Assembly (NCBI RefSeq): GCF_024679095.1
Contig: NC_066549.1
Location: 7,874,495 to 7,938,494 of the forward strand
Reading direction: 5' to 3'
DNA from: Eriocheir sinensis
Lineage: Eukaryota > Arthropoda > Malacostraca > Decapoda > Varunidae
Length of the DNA: 64,000 nucleotides
Every line of letters begins with the position of its first letter. Within the stretch, counting starts at the first letter, position 1. Positions 23,406 through 34,016 of the stretch are shown one piece after another. A program made the translations under genes and the position numbers. A model generated the notes under the pieces. That model worked only from the letters and a program-made list of their open reading frames with translations, did no database searches and was not told the DNA's origin.

Positions 23406-24021
23406 TCATGGTGGAGGCGACAAGGAAACACTTTATGCGCGGAGGCTCTGCAGGGCAAGCTTCACGGCGCGGCATAAGGAGACAGACGGTCGAGAGGAGG
23501 GGAGAGCGAGTACCCACATCCCTTGCCCACACCCTCCATTCAGGTGCCTCTCGCCTTGCCCCTGAGCCGTGCGAGACGTGGCAACAATGGACACAGGTGA
23601 GGGTCATGGCCGCCATCAGGTGTGCCTCACGCTTCCTCCCCTCGTGTACTCCGCCTTCGTGTGCCATTCCTGAAGTTTCCTCTCAAAATGAACTCACTCT
23701 AAGACGCGAGGAGGGAAAAAAGTTACCATTAGCGGGAGGAAATGATACAGAACAAGGCGACGACGAACGAGAGGCGTTAAGACCATTGACTGGGATGTGG
23801 CGACGTGTGGCAACCGTAATGAATGAAGGGCTTGGCAGGGTGGGGCGGGGAGAACAAGTTGGGGCGATGGTGGGGAGGGGAGGCGCAGACACATGGTGGG
23901 AGCTCAGGCTGGTTTGGTTGACGAAGCGGGGCACGAAGGGGCAGGGGGGGGGAGGGAGTGACAGGTAAGTGAATGGACTTGCTGGCCATGATGTTACAGG
24001 GGAATATGGGCGGTGTGTGCA

Positions 24022-24027
<6 letters not shown>
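23406..24027. other. No gene recognised
   Basis: Open frames on both strands (up to 188 residues on plus) have no recognisable domain, and the region is bounded by repeats. Coding status is unsupported. Confidence 0.3.

Positions 24028-24072
<45 letters not shown>
24028..24072 (+). repeat. (GT)n microsatellite at the LINE 3' end
   Basis: About 22 GT units lie directly at the 3' end (minus-strand sense) of the LINE at 24078-24480. Confidence 0.93.
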
Positions 24073-24074
<2 letters not shown>

Positions 24075-24077
24075 AAG

Positions 24078-24480
24078 GAAGCAGCAGAAGGCAAAAACAA
24101 AACAAAAAATGACCGCTCCGCACTGTCCATGTAAACAGAACTGAGTGGCCAGAAGAGGGGGTCGATTTCGGATGGAGAGGTGTCTTAATACTCCCCTCAT
24201 GAAAGAGTTCAAGCCATAGGCAGAAGGAAACAGACGAAGGAAGGCTGTTGCAGTGTTTACCAGTGAAAGGGATGAAAGAATGAAGACGGTGGTTAACTTT
24301 TGCATTAAAGGATTTGGACAGCATAGGGATGAGCAAGAGTAAAACGTCATGTGCAACGGGGAGGCGGGAGGGCGGGGACGCTTGCAGTTAGCAAGTACAG
24401 AAGAGCAGGCAGCGTGGAAATATCGATAGAAGATAGAAAGGCAACACTGCGGCGAAATTTAAGAGGTAAAAAGACTATCA
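24078..24480 (-). mobile_element. Jockey-like LINE: C-terminus and 3' UTR
   Basis: Minus-strand translation (with frame changes) shows IFYRYFHAACSSVLANCK, FPSAYGLNSFMRGVLRHLS and then the 3' UTR ending in TGCTGCTTCC. These match the C-terminus of decapod Jockey-like LINEs. The copy continues on the far side of the inserted Harbinger remnant at 25131-25236. Confidence 0.75.
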
Positions 24481-25131
24481 GGTCTGTTTCAGACGTATCG
24501 ACTTTTCGCCGTGCGCCGTACACGACAAGAAGTCGTGCTCTCAAATAAACAAGGGTGATTATGGACGCTGTCACACGTTACGACCATGGCCGGGGACAAC
24601 AGAACGCCATTCACAACCGCCGTTGTCATGATGGCTCCCTTTTAAAAACGGCACGGCGAAACGCCGTGGACGGTGTGAAATGATGCCGCTATTTAGGACG
24701 CATTCAGACATGGCGACCTTTCGCCGTCTCGACTCGGCGACGACGCTACTTCCGGTATTCAATTTCCTTGTGAAGTAGAGACCTCAGCCTGTTAAGGAGC
24801 TCATCAAATGATCCTTTACTCATTCTAAGGTAGATAAAAAACTTTTTTTCGTCATTCTTAACTCTTCATACAGGATCCCAAGCCTCCAACCACTGGTCTG
24901 GCTACATTATGCACCCACGTTCTGCCATGCGAACGTTTTTTTAATTTTTTTATGGACAATACAGATAGAGCAAGTGGTTCTGAATGTCCATGAAGAAAGA
25001 ATGGAGGCAACTGGCGGGTAGGGACGGCTCATGGTCGTGTCGCGGAACGGTCGTCCACACAACGGCGCGCTCTATGGACTTTCAGACGCTAACGTCGCAC
25101 GTCGAAAAGTCAGTACATCTGAAACAGGCCT
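24480..25131. mobile_element. PIF/Harbinger-like element remnant, inserted in the LINE
   Basis: Terminal inverted repeats: left GGTCTGTTTCAGACGTAT (24481) and right, read inward, GGCCTGTTTCAGATGTAC (25130), continuing GACTTTTCG-CGTGCG. About 650 bp long. A remnant of transposase lies inside on the minus strand. The flanks are the two halves of one LINE reading frame. The 3 bp next to each end (TCA, TTT) do not match, so a 3 bp target duplication is not confirmed. Confidence 0.7.
24770..24945 (-). pseudogene. Harbinger transposase N-terminal remnant
   Basis: Minus-strand frame reads DQWLEAWDPV, a stop, KNDEKKFFIYLRMSKGSFDE, then LLNRLRSLL before another stop. This resembles the N-terminal segment of PIF/Harbinger (HARBI1-like) transposases, where an FFRYFRM...FDELL motif precedes the catalytic domain. 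Stops and the absence of a DDE domain show it is non-functional. Confidence 0.6.
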
Positions 25132-25236
25132 TTGTAAGAGGAGGGAAGTTGATGAAATGAAGAGCGTTTGACTCTGCTTTCTCCAAAAGGGCTGTGACTC
25201 CATACGGGGATGGACGATGCCCTTGTATATGGATAA
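25131..25236 (-). mobile_element. Jockey-like LINE segment upstream of the Harbinger insertion
   Basis: Minus-strand translation: LSIYKGIVHP then ALLEKAESNALHFINFPPL, matching the LLTLYKGLVRP...A-L motif also present at 28370-28560. It joins in order to the C-terminus at 24480. Confidence 0.7.
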
Positions 25237-25237
25237 A

Positions 25238-25725
25238 AACATACGAAAACATAAGAACATCAGGAATCTGTAAGAGGCCAGTAGCCATATAGCCTACATG
25301 GCAGTTCCTGTAAACCATATCCCACCTAACCTCACTATCCATGAACATATCTAACCTTTTCTTGAATGCAAACCGTATTAACACTCACAACGTGACTGCC
25401 AAGCCTGTTCCACTCATCTACCACTCAGTCTCTGTTGGTAAACCAATTCTTGCTTATATCTTTGTTGAATCTGAATTTATTCAACTTAAACCCATTGTTA
25501 CGTGTCCTACCAGACTCAATTACTACTATCACTTATTACTCTTGTTAAAGCCCTTCATCCATTTATAAACTTCGATTAAGTTTCCTCGCTCCCTTCGCCT
25601 TTCTAGAGAATGCAAATTTAAATGTTTGAATCTATCCTTACATGGAAAGTTTACCCAAGAATAATTTTTGTCATCCTCCTCTGCACAGATTCGCGCTGAG
25701 CTTCCAGACACTCAGAAAATAAACT
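25238..25725 (-). mobile_element. CR1-like LINE 3' fragment
   Basis: Reverse complement encodes, with frame breaks, [22 protein letters not shown], then NGFK and RVVDEWNRLGS-HVV-like pieces, ending in the TTATGTTTTCG tail near 25240. Same family as 30270-31110 and 51400-51860. Confidence 0.75.
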
Positions 25726-25729
25726 AGTC

Positions 25730-25883
25730 ACCAAAAGAATCTTTAACTTTTATTTCTTTCTTATTGAGGTAAGCAGTGCGGCGTGGCTTGTATTCTTGTA
25801 TATTATTCACGACTCTTCCGTAACACTGTAATAACCGATAACAGATAAAACTCGAAACACTTTGATCCTCCTTAAAACTGAAC

Positions 25884-25936
<53 letters not shown>

Positions 25937-26440
25937 ACAAACACATACACACAAACACACACACACACACATACACACTACGTATATATCAAAACAAGAG
26001 ACATTCCATTTTTATTACTGTCCCAGCACGAACAATGGTGACGACTGAAGCTGACGTCACACCGGACTTTCATTGGTCGTGGTGCCGGGCGCAGAGTCTA
26101 TTTGCTGCCCAGCTGGTCAGTGTCCCGTACGGCTTAAGTAAGGTGGCAAAAGTTGGGAAAATTTCCGAAAAGATATAAATTTTCAGGAATTTTCAAATTT
26201 TTCGCATGTGTATTTGTATTAATAAATAAACTAATTTTGGTTAATATAACTACTGATTAAAAAAAAATGAGCCGCAAAAAATATCTCCATACAATTACAT
26301 CACTTTCACTCATGTAGGTTTGCTTGGATTTATACAATTCTGGGGAGGACAAACCTACATTTTTATTTCCTAGGTAAGCTGTGATTTTATACAATTACCG
26401 CATTACACTTTTTACTTAACTGTCAATATCCCCCTCCGCC
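25730..26440. other. No gene recognised; (GA)n and (CA)n arrays at 25886-25975
   Basis: (GA)n at 25886-25933 continues into an interrupted (CA)n. A short GC-rich stretch at 26035-26120 contains GACGTCAC (CRE-like) and ATTGG (CCAAT box, reverse), but there is no accompanying coding signal. Confidence 0.4.
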
Positions 26441-26582
<142 letters not shown>

Positions 26583-26671
26583 CCCATATCACCGAGATAT
26601 CCACTCAGGCACTCAGTCTCAGCCTCACTCGTGTGAGGAAGAAATGAGGGACACCATGAGCGACTGGCTAG

Positions 26672-26768
26672 TATTGGTACCGGTACCGAGCAGTCTGGTA
26701 CCGGTACCGTACTGTATAGCTGGTACCGTTAGTAACGGTACTGGTACCGGTACCTGCCCACCCCTATT
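26672..26768. repeat. GGTACC palindrome cluster
   Basis: GGTACCGGTACC occurs at 26677 and 26698, with related GGTACCGTTAGTAACGGTAC and GGTACTGGTACCGGTACC to 26750, followed by TGCCCACCCCTA. The final part (read inward TAGGGGTGGGCAGGTACC) looks like a hAT-type terminus; no partner end was found. Confidence 0.55.
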
Positions 26769-26769
26769 G

Positions 26770-27379
26770 TTGAGTAGCGTGGCAGCGTGAGTACTGTATT
26801 GTTGTTCAAGTGGCGCGCGGGAAGAACTGAGCTCAGCTGTGTGGCCGCGGCGCCGTGTGAGTCCAATTGCGTGAGACATCTGGTGGCCACTCCATAAAAT
26901 GTCGCGTATAAGTGAAAAAAACATGTAAATTAAACATTTATTTGGATTTTGGACCCCGCGTTATTTAAAAACGGGTAAACCAAACTCGTGTAAATCGAGA
27001 GTTACCTAGTAGTAGTAGTAGTAGTAATATGCAGCTGTTTTAATGATTATAGCTGCCTAACCTCACCATTCACCTGCATGACTCACAACATCAGAATTTA
27101 CTTGAGGGTCCTGGCATTCCATAGGTACATTCCCCATATTTTATCATAACTATGCCATATGGCAGACATTGTATGGCAGATGGCAGACACACAGCAAAAT
27201 ATAGCAGAAATGCCATAATTAAGAGGCAGCGCAACTGTGGTGTGTTGGGTTGAGAGGAGCATGACTCCGACTTTAGCTGACAACGCCGAGGAGGCAACGG
27301 TGCCAATTAAGTGGTGTACAAATTTCTTTGTATTCACTCACAGATAGAGAATCACTCATAAAAACCATATATGTTTTTA

Positions 27380-27380
<1 letters not shown>
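26770..27380. other. No gene recognised
   Basis: Mixed DNA. A (TAG)n run lies at 27010-27027. A 27091-27340 minus open frame has no recognisable domain. Confidence 0.35.
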
Positions 27381-27382
<2 letters not shown>

Positions 27383-27427
<45 letters not shown>

Positions 27428-27511
27428 GAGGGGCACGGAACGCTTCGACCCCGCTAATATGAACACGGTCTAATTTTCATTACTTATTCTCCCCATTTCT
27501 AGTTTTTTTTT

Positions 27512-27540
<29 letters not shown>
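27383..27540 (+). repeat. (GA)n and (GT)n arrays
   Basis: (GA)n at 27383-27425 and (GT)n at 27512-27537. Confidence 0.93.
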
Positions 27541-27542
<2 letters not shown>

Positions 27543-27544
27543 AT

Positions 27545-28365
27545 GGTTGTAAAACCTTGTACGATATGACATGATATACCTTTCGTTTCGTCGTATGGAA
27601 AACAAATACCTATTATTCGAAAAATATTCTTACTCTGAAAGGCAACACTCACGGAGTATCTGGTGGTTGCCACTTGGAGGAAGAATACATGGAGATGGCA
27701 TGACGTCACAGAAGTGAAGCCGTCTTGGTTCCGCCCCCTCCCCACCGCGGCCCTCAATTCCAAGGATTATATACTATAAGGATAGCTCACTGAAACGTCA
27801 TCGATGACGTCATGACTGCGGTATGTCATCTGGTTCACTCTCACTCTGCTGTCACGGTTTAAAATGTACTAGAAAACCCTTATTTATTCTTATTCATGGT
27901 CAGATTTTTGCGCTTTTTTTTATTGCTAAGGATAAGTAATTAAATTAGGCAGCTGTTGTGTTGGCTAATAGTATACAATAATATAAATAATGTGAGAAAC
28001 ATGGTAAACGAGCTGCAGAAATATTGCTGTGTTTACCATCGATGCTTACGTTTTCTTAACTTTTATTAACATTAGTTTTCTACAACTTCATTTGCAGGGG
28101 TAACTAATCCTGTCATATGTAATGAATATTTTTTTTTTACACATACATATATATTGTATAATATTTATGCAAATTTTTAACTAGATGAATTTACCTTTAC
28201 CAGACTTTCACTATAGAGCTTTTATTGGCTTTTCTTTAATGTTATCACTTTCTTGGAAAATGTTTGGACCTTACCCGCGCAGACTTCACCTTCACTTTAT
28301 CTTTTCGTTTGCAGGACAAAATCCACTACTTCAAGGTGTGTTTGTCTCTAGGAAACCTAATGAAC
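27545..28365. other. No gene recognised
   Basis: AT-rich, non-repetitive, without recognisable motifs. Contains ACGTCATCGATGACGT, a 16 bp perfect palindrome at about 27795-27812, likely chance or a decayed regulatory site. Confidence 0.35.
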
Positions 28366-28369
28366 TTAA

Positions 28370-29390
28370 CACCTAGACGACTTTCCGCAGTTGAGCCACT
28401 GTAACACCCATATAGAAGACTGGCAATAAGAGGAGGGATGTTGATGAGACACAGCCTTTAAACTACTCTGTCCAAAAGGGCTGTGTGTGGAGCTCCCCCA
28501 CACATAAGACGCATACTCTATATGAGGGCAGACAAGGCTCTTGTATATGGACAGCATCTGTGAGGGGGAGGAAATTGGTGGAGACTATACAAAACAACTA
28601 ACCTCAAGGAAGCTGATTTAATAAGAGAAGAGATATGAGGTTTCCAGTTCAGATTTTAAGTTAAGGATAAACCGAGGATGTTTACTGAAGGTGACAGCCG
28701 AGTGTTATTGAAGAACAGGGGAAAGGTTACTGAGAGATTGTCGAGTTAACAAGTGGAGAAATTGAGTTTTTGAGGCACTGAAAGACACCAAGTTCCCACT
28801 TCCACATTCAGAGATTATAGCAATGTCAGAAATTAAGCATTCTGCAGCATTCAGCCTTGCCTTCTAATTTTTGCTAGGAGGGTCTTCTGTCAAAAGATGT
28901 TGAGTAATACAAAGTAGAGACATTAGTGTATGAGTGAATAGCACTTTATTTTAGAAAGATCATTAATGAACAGAAATAGAGAGACTGAACAGAGCCCTGC
29001 AGAACACCACTGTTGATAGGTTTAGGGGAAGAACAGTGACCATCTATCATAGCAGAGATAGATCGGCCAGAAAGGAACTGGGGATAATGCAGAGAAGGAA
29101 ATAGACTCTGTAGGAGGGCAGTTTAGAAAGCAAAGATTTGTGCCAGATTCTGTTAAAAGCTTTCAAGATGTCTTAAGCAACAGCAAAAGTTTCACCAAAA
29201 CAGCTAAGAGAGGATGACCGTAAGTCACTTGGGAAAGCAAGATCACCACTAGAACGCCCCTTGTGAAACCCATACTGGCGATCAGAAAGGTCAGAAGTTG
29301 AAAGATGCTTAAGAACTTTCTTGTTACAGAATGTTTCATAAGCTTTAGAAAGACAATTTGATTTATTCATTCCTTATTTGTTTATATATT
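28370..29390 (-). pseudogene. Degenerate Jockey-like LINE reverse transcriptase
   Basis: Minus-strand translation from the right: AYETFCNKKVLKHLSTSDLS, RQYGFHKGRSSGDLAF, then (frame shifts) FGETFAVA, ILKAFNRIWHKSLLSKLPSY, DRSISAMIDGHCSSPKPINS and a GVLQGSV box; far downstream LSIYKSLVCPHIEYASYVWG. These are in the order of the Jockey-type RT core (A to B boxes) and C-terminus. Multiple stops and a degraded middle (28560-28850) show it is dead. It lies downstream of PBDC1 in the same orientation. Confidence 0.85.
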
Positions 29391-29650
29391 AATATGTATG
29401 CTGAATATGTATATTGAATGCTTAATATAGCATATATTATCTTCATTTTCTTATTCTGATATGACTTTTCATGCTGAACTATGTATAACTGAGACTGCAT
29501 AAATAATCTGTGCACATGGAAGGACTACAGTACCTCTGTTAAAATATATCTCCACTTCACTTTCCTTCAGTACTCTTGCTTTTTCTTTCAACTCTTTCAT
29601 ATCACACTGTGTATCACATGACTTAAGATACTGAGGTAACTGCATTTTAA

Positions 29651-29865
29651 CCTGGTAGCAGCGGGGATCATGTTTCTTAATGGTCCCTCTAAGCGAGAAA
29701 AATGAGAAAAAATCATCACTCACACAAACCATTTCATAATAAATATCAAAGAATTTGTGATCAGTTTATATATCATCTATTTTGGGGGGTTTATATCATG
29801 GCACAAATTTGGCCCGTCACTGTTACAAGGTACAGCCACAAATTTGGCCCGTCACTGCTACCAGG
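29651..29865. mobile_element. TTAA-flanked element family 1, copy 2
   Basis: TTAA at 29647-29650 and 29866-29869; ends CCTGGTAGCAGCGGGG and CACTGCTACCAGG. Body: GATCATGTTTCTTAATGGTC, CACAAACCATTTCATAAT, TTTTGGGGGGTTTATATC. It has two copies of the 35 bp unit that is expanded in copy 1. Confidence 0.85.
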
Positions 29866-30041
29866 TTAATTTTGGACAGAAAAAGGCTAATTCAAATACA
29901 TTTTATATTTATAACAGATATTAAGAAGAAATTGTAGAAACAAGAGGTGAATACACATTCATACAAATGCACATTTATATTTGCACACGTTAATATCAAG
30001 CATACCAAGACCAACCAAAGGAGATGCAAACATTCTAGCTG

Positions 30042-30266
30042 CTATTGCTGGGTCTTCTTGGTGCGGGGTTTGGGCTTAAATCTGGTTCTTATGGAGTCAT
30101 TTTGACCCTCCCGGTTACGAGCAACTTCAATGCAGAAAAACTGGATGCGGGTGACCAGGATGGTGTTTGACTCAGTGTAGTCCTCCAAAGGATCAAGACG
30201 TACCAGAGTGGCAAAGCTGTAGTCCTCCACCTCCTTCTCGAACTTCTGACAGAATGGTCGCCATTT
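30042..30266 (-). CDS. PBDC1: PBDC1 last coding exon
   Basis: Encodes residues 108-181, from KWRPFC through ARNREG to a Lys/Arg-rich tail, with a TAG stop at 30044-30042. It is the longest and best conserved exon. Its splice acceptor (AG at 30268-30267) directly follows the 3' tail of a CR1-like LINE, whose TTATGTTC repeats supply the pyrimidine-rich stretch. I see no canonical AATAAA in the roughly 170 bp downstream; a TATAAA-type variant occurs near 29910-29920. Confidence 0.93.
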   Translation of the reverse strand, partial: KWRPFCQKFEKEVEDYSFATLVRLDPLEDYTESNTILVTRIQFFCIEVARNREGQNDSIRTRFKPKPRTKKTQQ

Positions 30267-31113
30267 CTGTCAAACATAAGAACATAAGAACATAGGAAAA
30301 CTGCAAGAGGCCGAGTGGCCTACACAGGGCAGCTCCAGAATCCCCCCACTACTCACGATGGGTGAGGTGTAGTTTCAGGGGTTACAGGTAGAGGCTTGAT
30401 CCTCGTTTACCTTTGGTACGGGCATACGCTCCAGTACCCTGTCTCCTTACTGCACCCACACCTCACTGCCACCTGTCATCCTCATCCATGTAGCTATCCA
30501 GTCTTCTCTTAAAACAAGCTATCGTCCCTGCACTAACTATGTGATTGCTGAGTCTATTCCATTCCCCCACCACCCTATTACTAAACCAATGCTTGCCTAT
30601 ATCTCTCCTAAATCTATACTTTTCTAATTTAAATCCATTACTGCGTGTTCTATCCTGCTGGCTAATTCTCAGTACTTTACTTATATCGCCTTTGTTGTAA
30701 CCCTTGACCCATTTGAATACTTCTATCAGATCTCCCCGCACTCTTAGTCTTTCTAGTGAATGTAAGTTTAGATGTTTCAACCTATTTTGATATGGGAGGT
30801 TCCTCAGCCCCTGAATCATCTTGGTCATTCTCCTCTGAACTGATTCTAGCAAGTTGATGTCCATTTTGTAGTGTGGGCACCAAAACTGGACAGCATAATC
30901 TAAGTGTGGCCTAACTAACGCCAAATAGAGTCTGAGGATGACCTCTGCACTCCTGTTGGTTACCGTCCTGTTAATAAAGCCTAATACCCTGTTAGCCCTA
31001 TTTTTCGCACTAATACATTGCTCCCTTAGTTTTAGGTCAGAGTTCACTAATACTCGCAAATCCCTTTCACACTTTGATCTTCCTATCGCTGTGGAGTCTA
31101 AACTATACCCGTG

Positions 31114-31199
<86 letters not shown>

Positions 31200-33921
31200 C
31201 TTCATATTTGAGTCTGACTATAGTAGCCCCTTGGTGGGTGGACAAAAATGGTTACGAGCTGGTGGGAGGTCTCCATTTTTCCCTGGGAAGGGGTGGAAGA
31301 AGAGGGGAGTTCCTTCGGGTGGCATGTTCAAACATGAATGGATTGAGTGGTGTATGCAGGAGAAGAATAACATAAACATTTGTTAAAAGAAACATAGATA
31401 TTTCAGGTGTTTCTGAATCACACCTGGAAGGATGTGGTTTGGGGAAATGAGAAAGTAATGCTTTAGAGAGGTTCTGCGAAGGTGTAGGAGTAATGTGGGC
31501 AGGGGTACAGGGGCCATATACTCAAAACCAGCCTTGCCGAAAGGCGCCAATTGACGAAAAGTGCCTTATGGTACAGTACACCAATAGGGCCTTTTGTTTC
31601 AGCTAGATCCCAATACACAAATATTTTTGAAGGCTCCTTTGGCTTGCCGAACTGCTGAAAGGCGGCACTTCCCTCAAAGGCACCTTCTTATGAGTTAACC
31701 AATCACAGCACCGTGAGAAACTGTGTTTAACCCGTGGGCTTCGGCTATGGGAAAGCCGAGAAGTGGCCAAGAAACATCAACATTACACTGCATTTTGAGA
31801 CTAAGAAAAGAGCATGGAACGTACATCAGAGTACTCCTCTCATGACCATAAAGCTGTTAAAAATATTTACTTTTACTCAAACTCCATTCTTTTTGGGTGG
31901 TGTTTGTAACAAAATAAGCAGTCTTGTGACGCGTGGCATCTAGCTCGAGTCGCTTGTTGTCTACTTTAGAGAATTTGACAAGTGATTACTGTGTGGATAG
32001 CTAATTCAGTCTGCCATGACCTCACAGCACCACCTATGACAAAAAAGCCCATCTCAAGATCACTCACCCACCATTGTGACCCAGGGCATGTAAGGTGGGT
32101 TGCTCTATGCCACCACCGCCTACAATTAGGTCGAATTATGGGTTTTATGGTGAGCCCTTTTTAGGGTCCACCGTACCACAGCCACGACTCGTGAAAGCCC
32201 AGAAAAGGGTCTGCTGACGTTCTCGGGTTAAGGACAGTGGACGCCTGAAAACCTTTTTTCACCATAGTTGGCTGGTGAATTTACACATTAATTCAGGAAT
32301 GTGGAGTCGAATATAAAAAAAATATGACTCCAACTCCGACTCCAAGAAATTTTAAGGTTGTGACTCCGACTCCATCCCCCTCCCCCTTCCCCTCTTGTGC
32401 CATATAGTGGTAGGCAAATCAAACCCAGCCACACAACATCATCATCATTTTGTTTAATGTCCGTTTTCACTCTTCATGGGCAGTTGGATGGTTTATGGCT
32501 CATAAATCATGCCATTTTCAGTTTTTGGAGCAAGATTTTCAGGGTGCTTGCTCTTGCAAACCCAACCACCTATTTTAAGTGGTGGCTCTAGCCTTTGCCT
32601 GAACGAAAAAGGCAAACCCTACAAGGCAGCAGGGGGCTATGAGGTTTACCACCCACTATTTCACCCATAGCTGGGACTGGATGGCCACTGACTCTGATAA
32701 ACATGAGTTCATTTGCCCTTAGAATGATCTTGTTTTGAATCCACCTGGGGTCCAGCACACCCTCCTCACTGGTCCAAAACAAAACCAGTGGGGTTGCCGG
32801 TTTAGTCGCCGACTACCCAACCATGCGGCTGGTTGTACTGGGTTACATGTTACCAGTAGCAGAGCCACTACCTTAACTGCCCTGACCAGACCCCCTGAGC
32901 CACACAACATTACATGTATCATAAAGGAGTTAGAGTCAGAGATACCTTTACCGACTCCGACTCCGACTGACTCCACACCCCTGCATGAATTCAATTAATT
33001 TAAGTAAGAAAACCTGCAAGTTTCATTGATAGTGACCAGATGTTTTTGCGCAAAAATGCATTTGCTTAAAAATTTGATCATTTTAATTGAATGTTTAGCG
33101 AATAATATTGATACATCTTTTCACACTATGACATTGTAACTGCAGCCAATGTTTAATAGTTTATTTATCTTTTTGCAGGAAAAAATTGCAAATTAGTTTG
33201 TTTATATTTTCATCAATTGTTTTTACAAAAAACCCATATAAGAAAATGCAAAACATTTCCCATATGTTGCATACTGGAAAGTTTCTCCCACCATTCCTCT
33301 ATCCTGACATATCTTCCAAATTTTGATTGACTGATCAGAAGTGTCGATATTATCACCAAAAAAGCAATAAACTACATTTTGAAAAAAACGGTTTTAAATG
33401 TTTAGGAATGTTTTTTTGTGCTTAGTGTGGCATGTGATGTAGGCATGGAGGTGACATAATGCATTATTAGCTATTTCTATTTATTGACATTTATTGTGTT
33501 CAATTGTAAAAACATCTGGTCCCCTCCTGCGAGTCCCTAATACTAAAATGTGTTGGGGACCCGCAGAATATTATCACATACAGGTGGGGTGTCAGAAAGC
33601 GCCACCTCCCACTATGTTGCCAAGGTTTTGCACTAAAATCCCCCGGGATTGTATTCTTCACCAATGACTTTCTCCTTCTTCTTTTTCTTGTCTTGTGGCA
33701 TTGTTTGATGAATCTTTTGGACCTCAAGTCCTTGTAGAGTCCGCTTGGATGCTCTGAAGCCTCACTGTGTAGGAGGGAGGGCGAGAGGGTCTGTGGTGTT
33801 GCCGAATATTATGATATGTTGTTTTACGAAATATGATAAAAAAAACTATATAGAACACAAAAAATTAGGAGTAAAAAACGTCTATTCAGACTCCTATTGG
33901 TCGCGAGAGAACGGGCGCTCC

Positions 33922-34016
<95 letters not shown>

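Noticed and set aside
23402..23968. 188-residue plus-strand protein
   Set aside because: No domain, no splice context, flanked by repeats; frame length alone is not enough in GC-richer DNA.
27795..27812. Palindromic ACGTCATCGATGACGT as a CRE-type regulatory site
   Set aside because: No gene start nearby; a single palindrome is not sufficient evidence.
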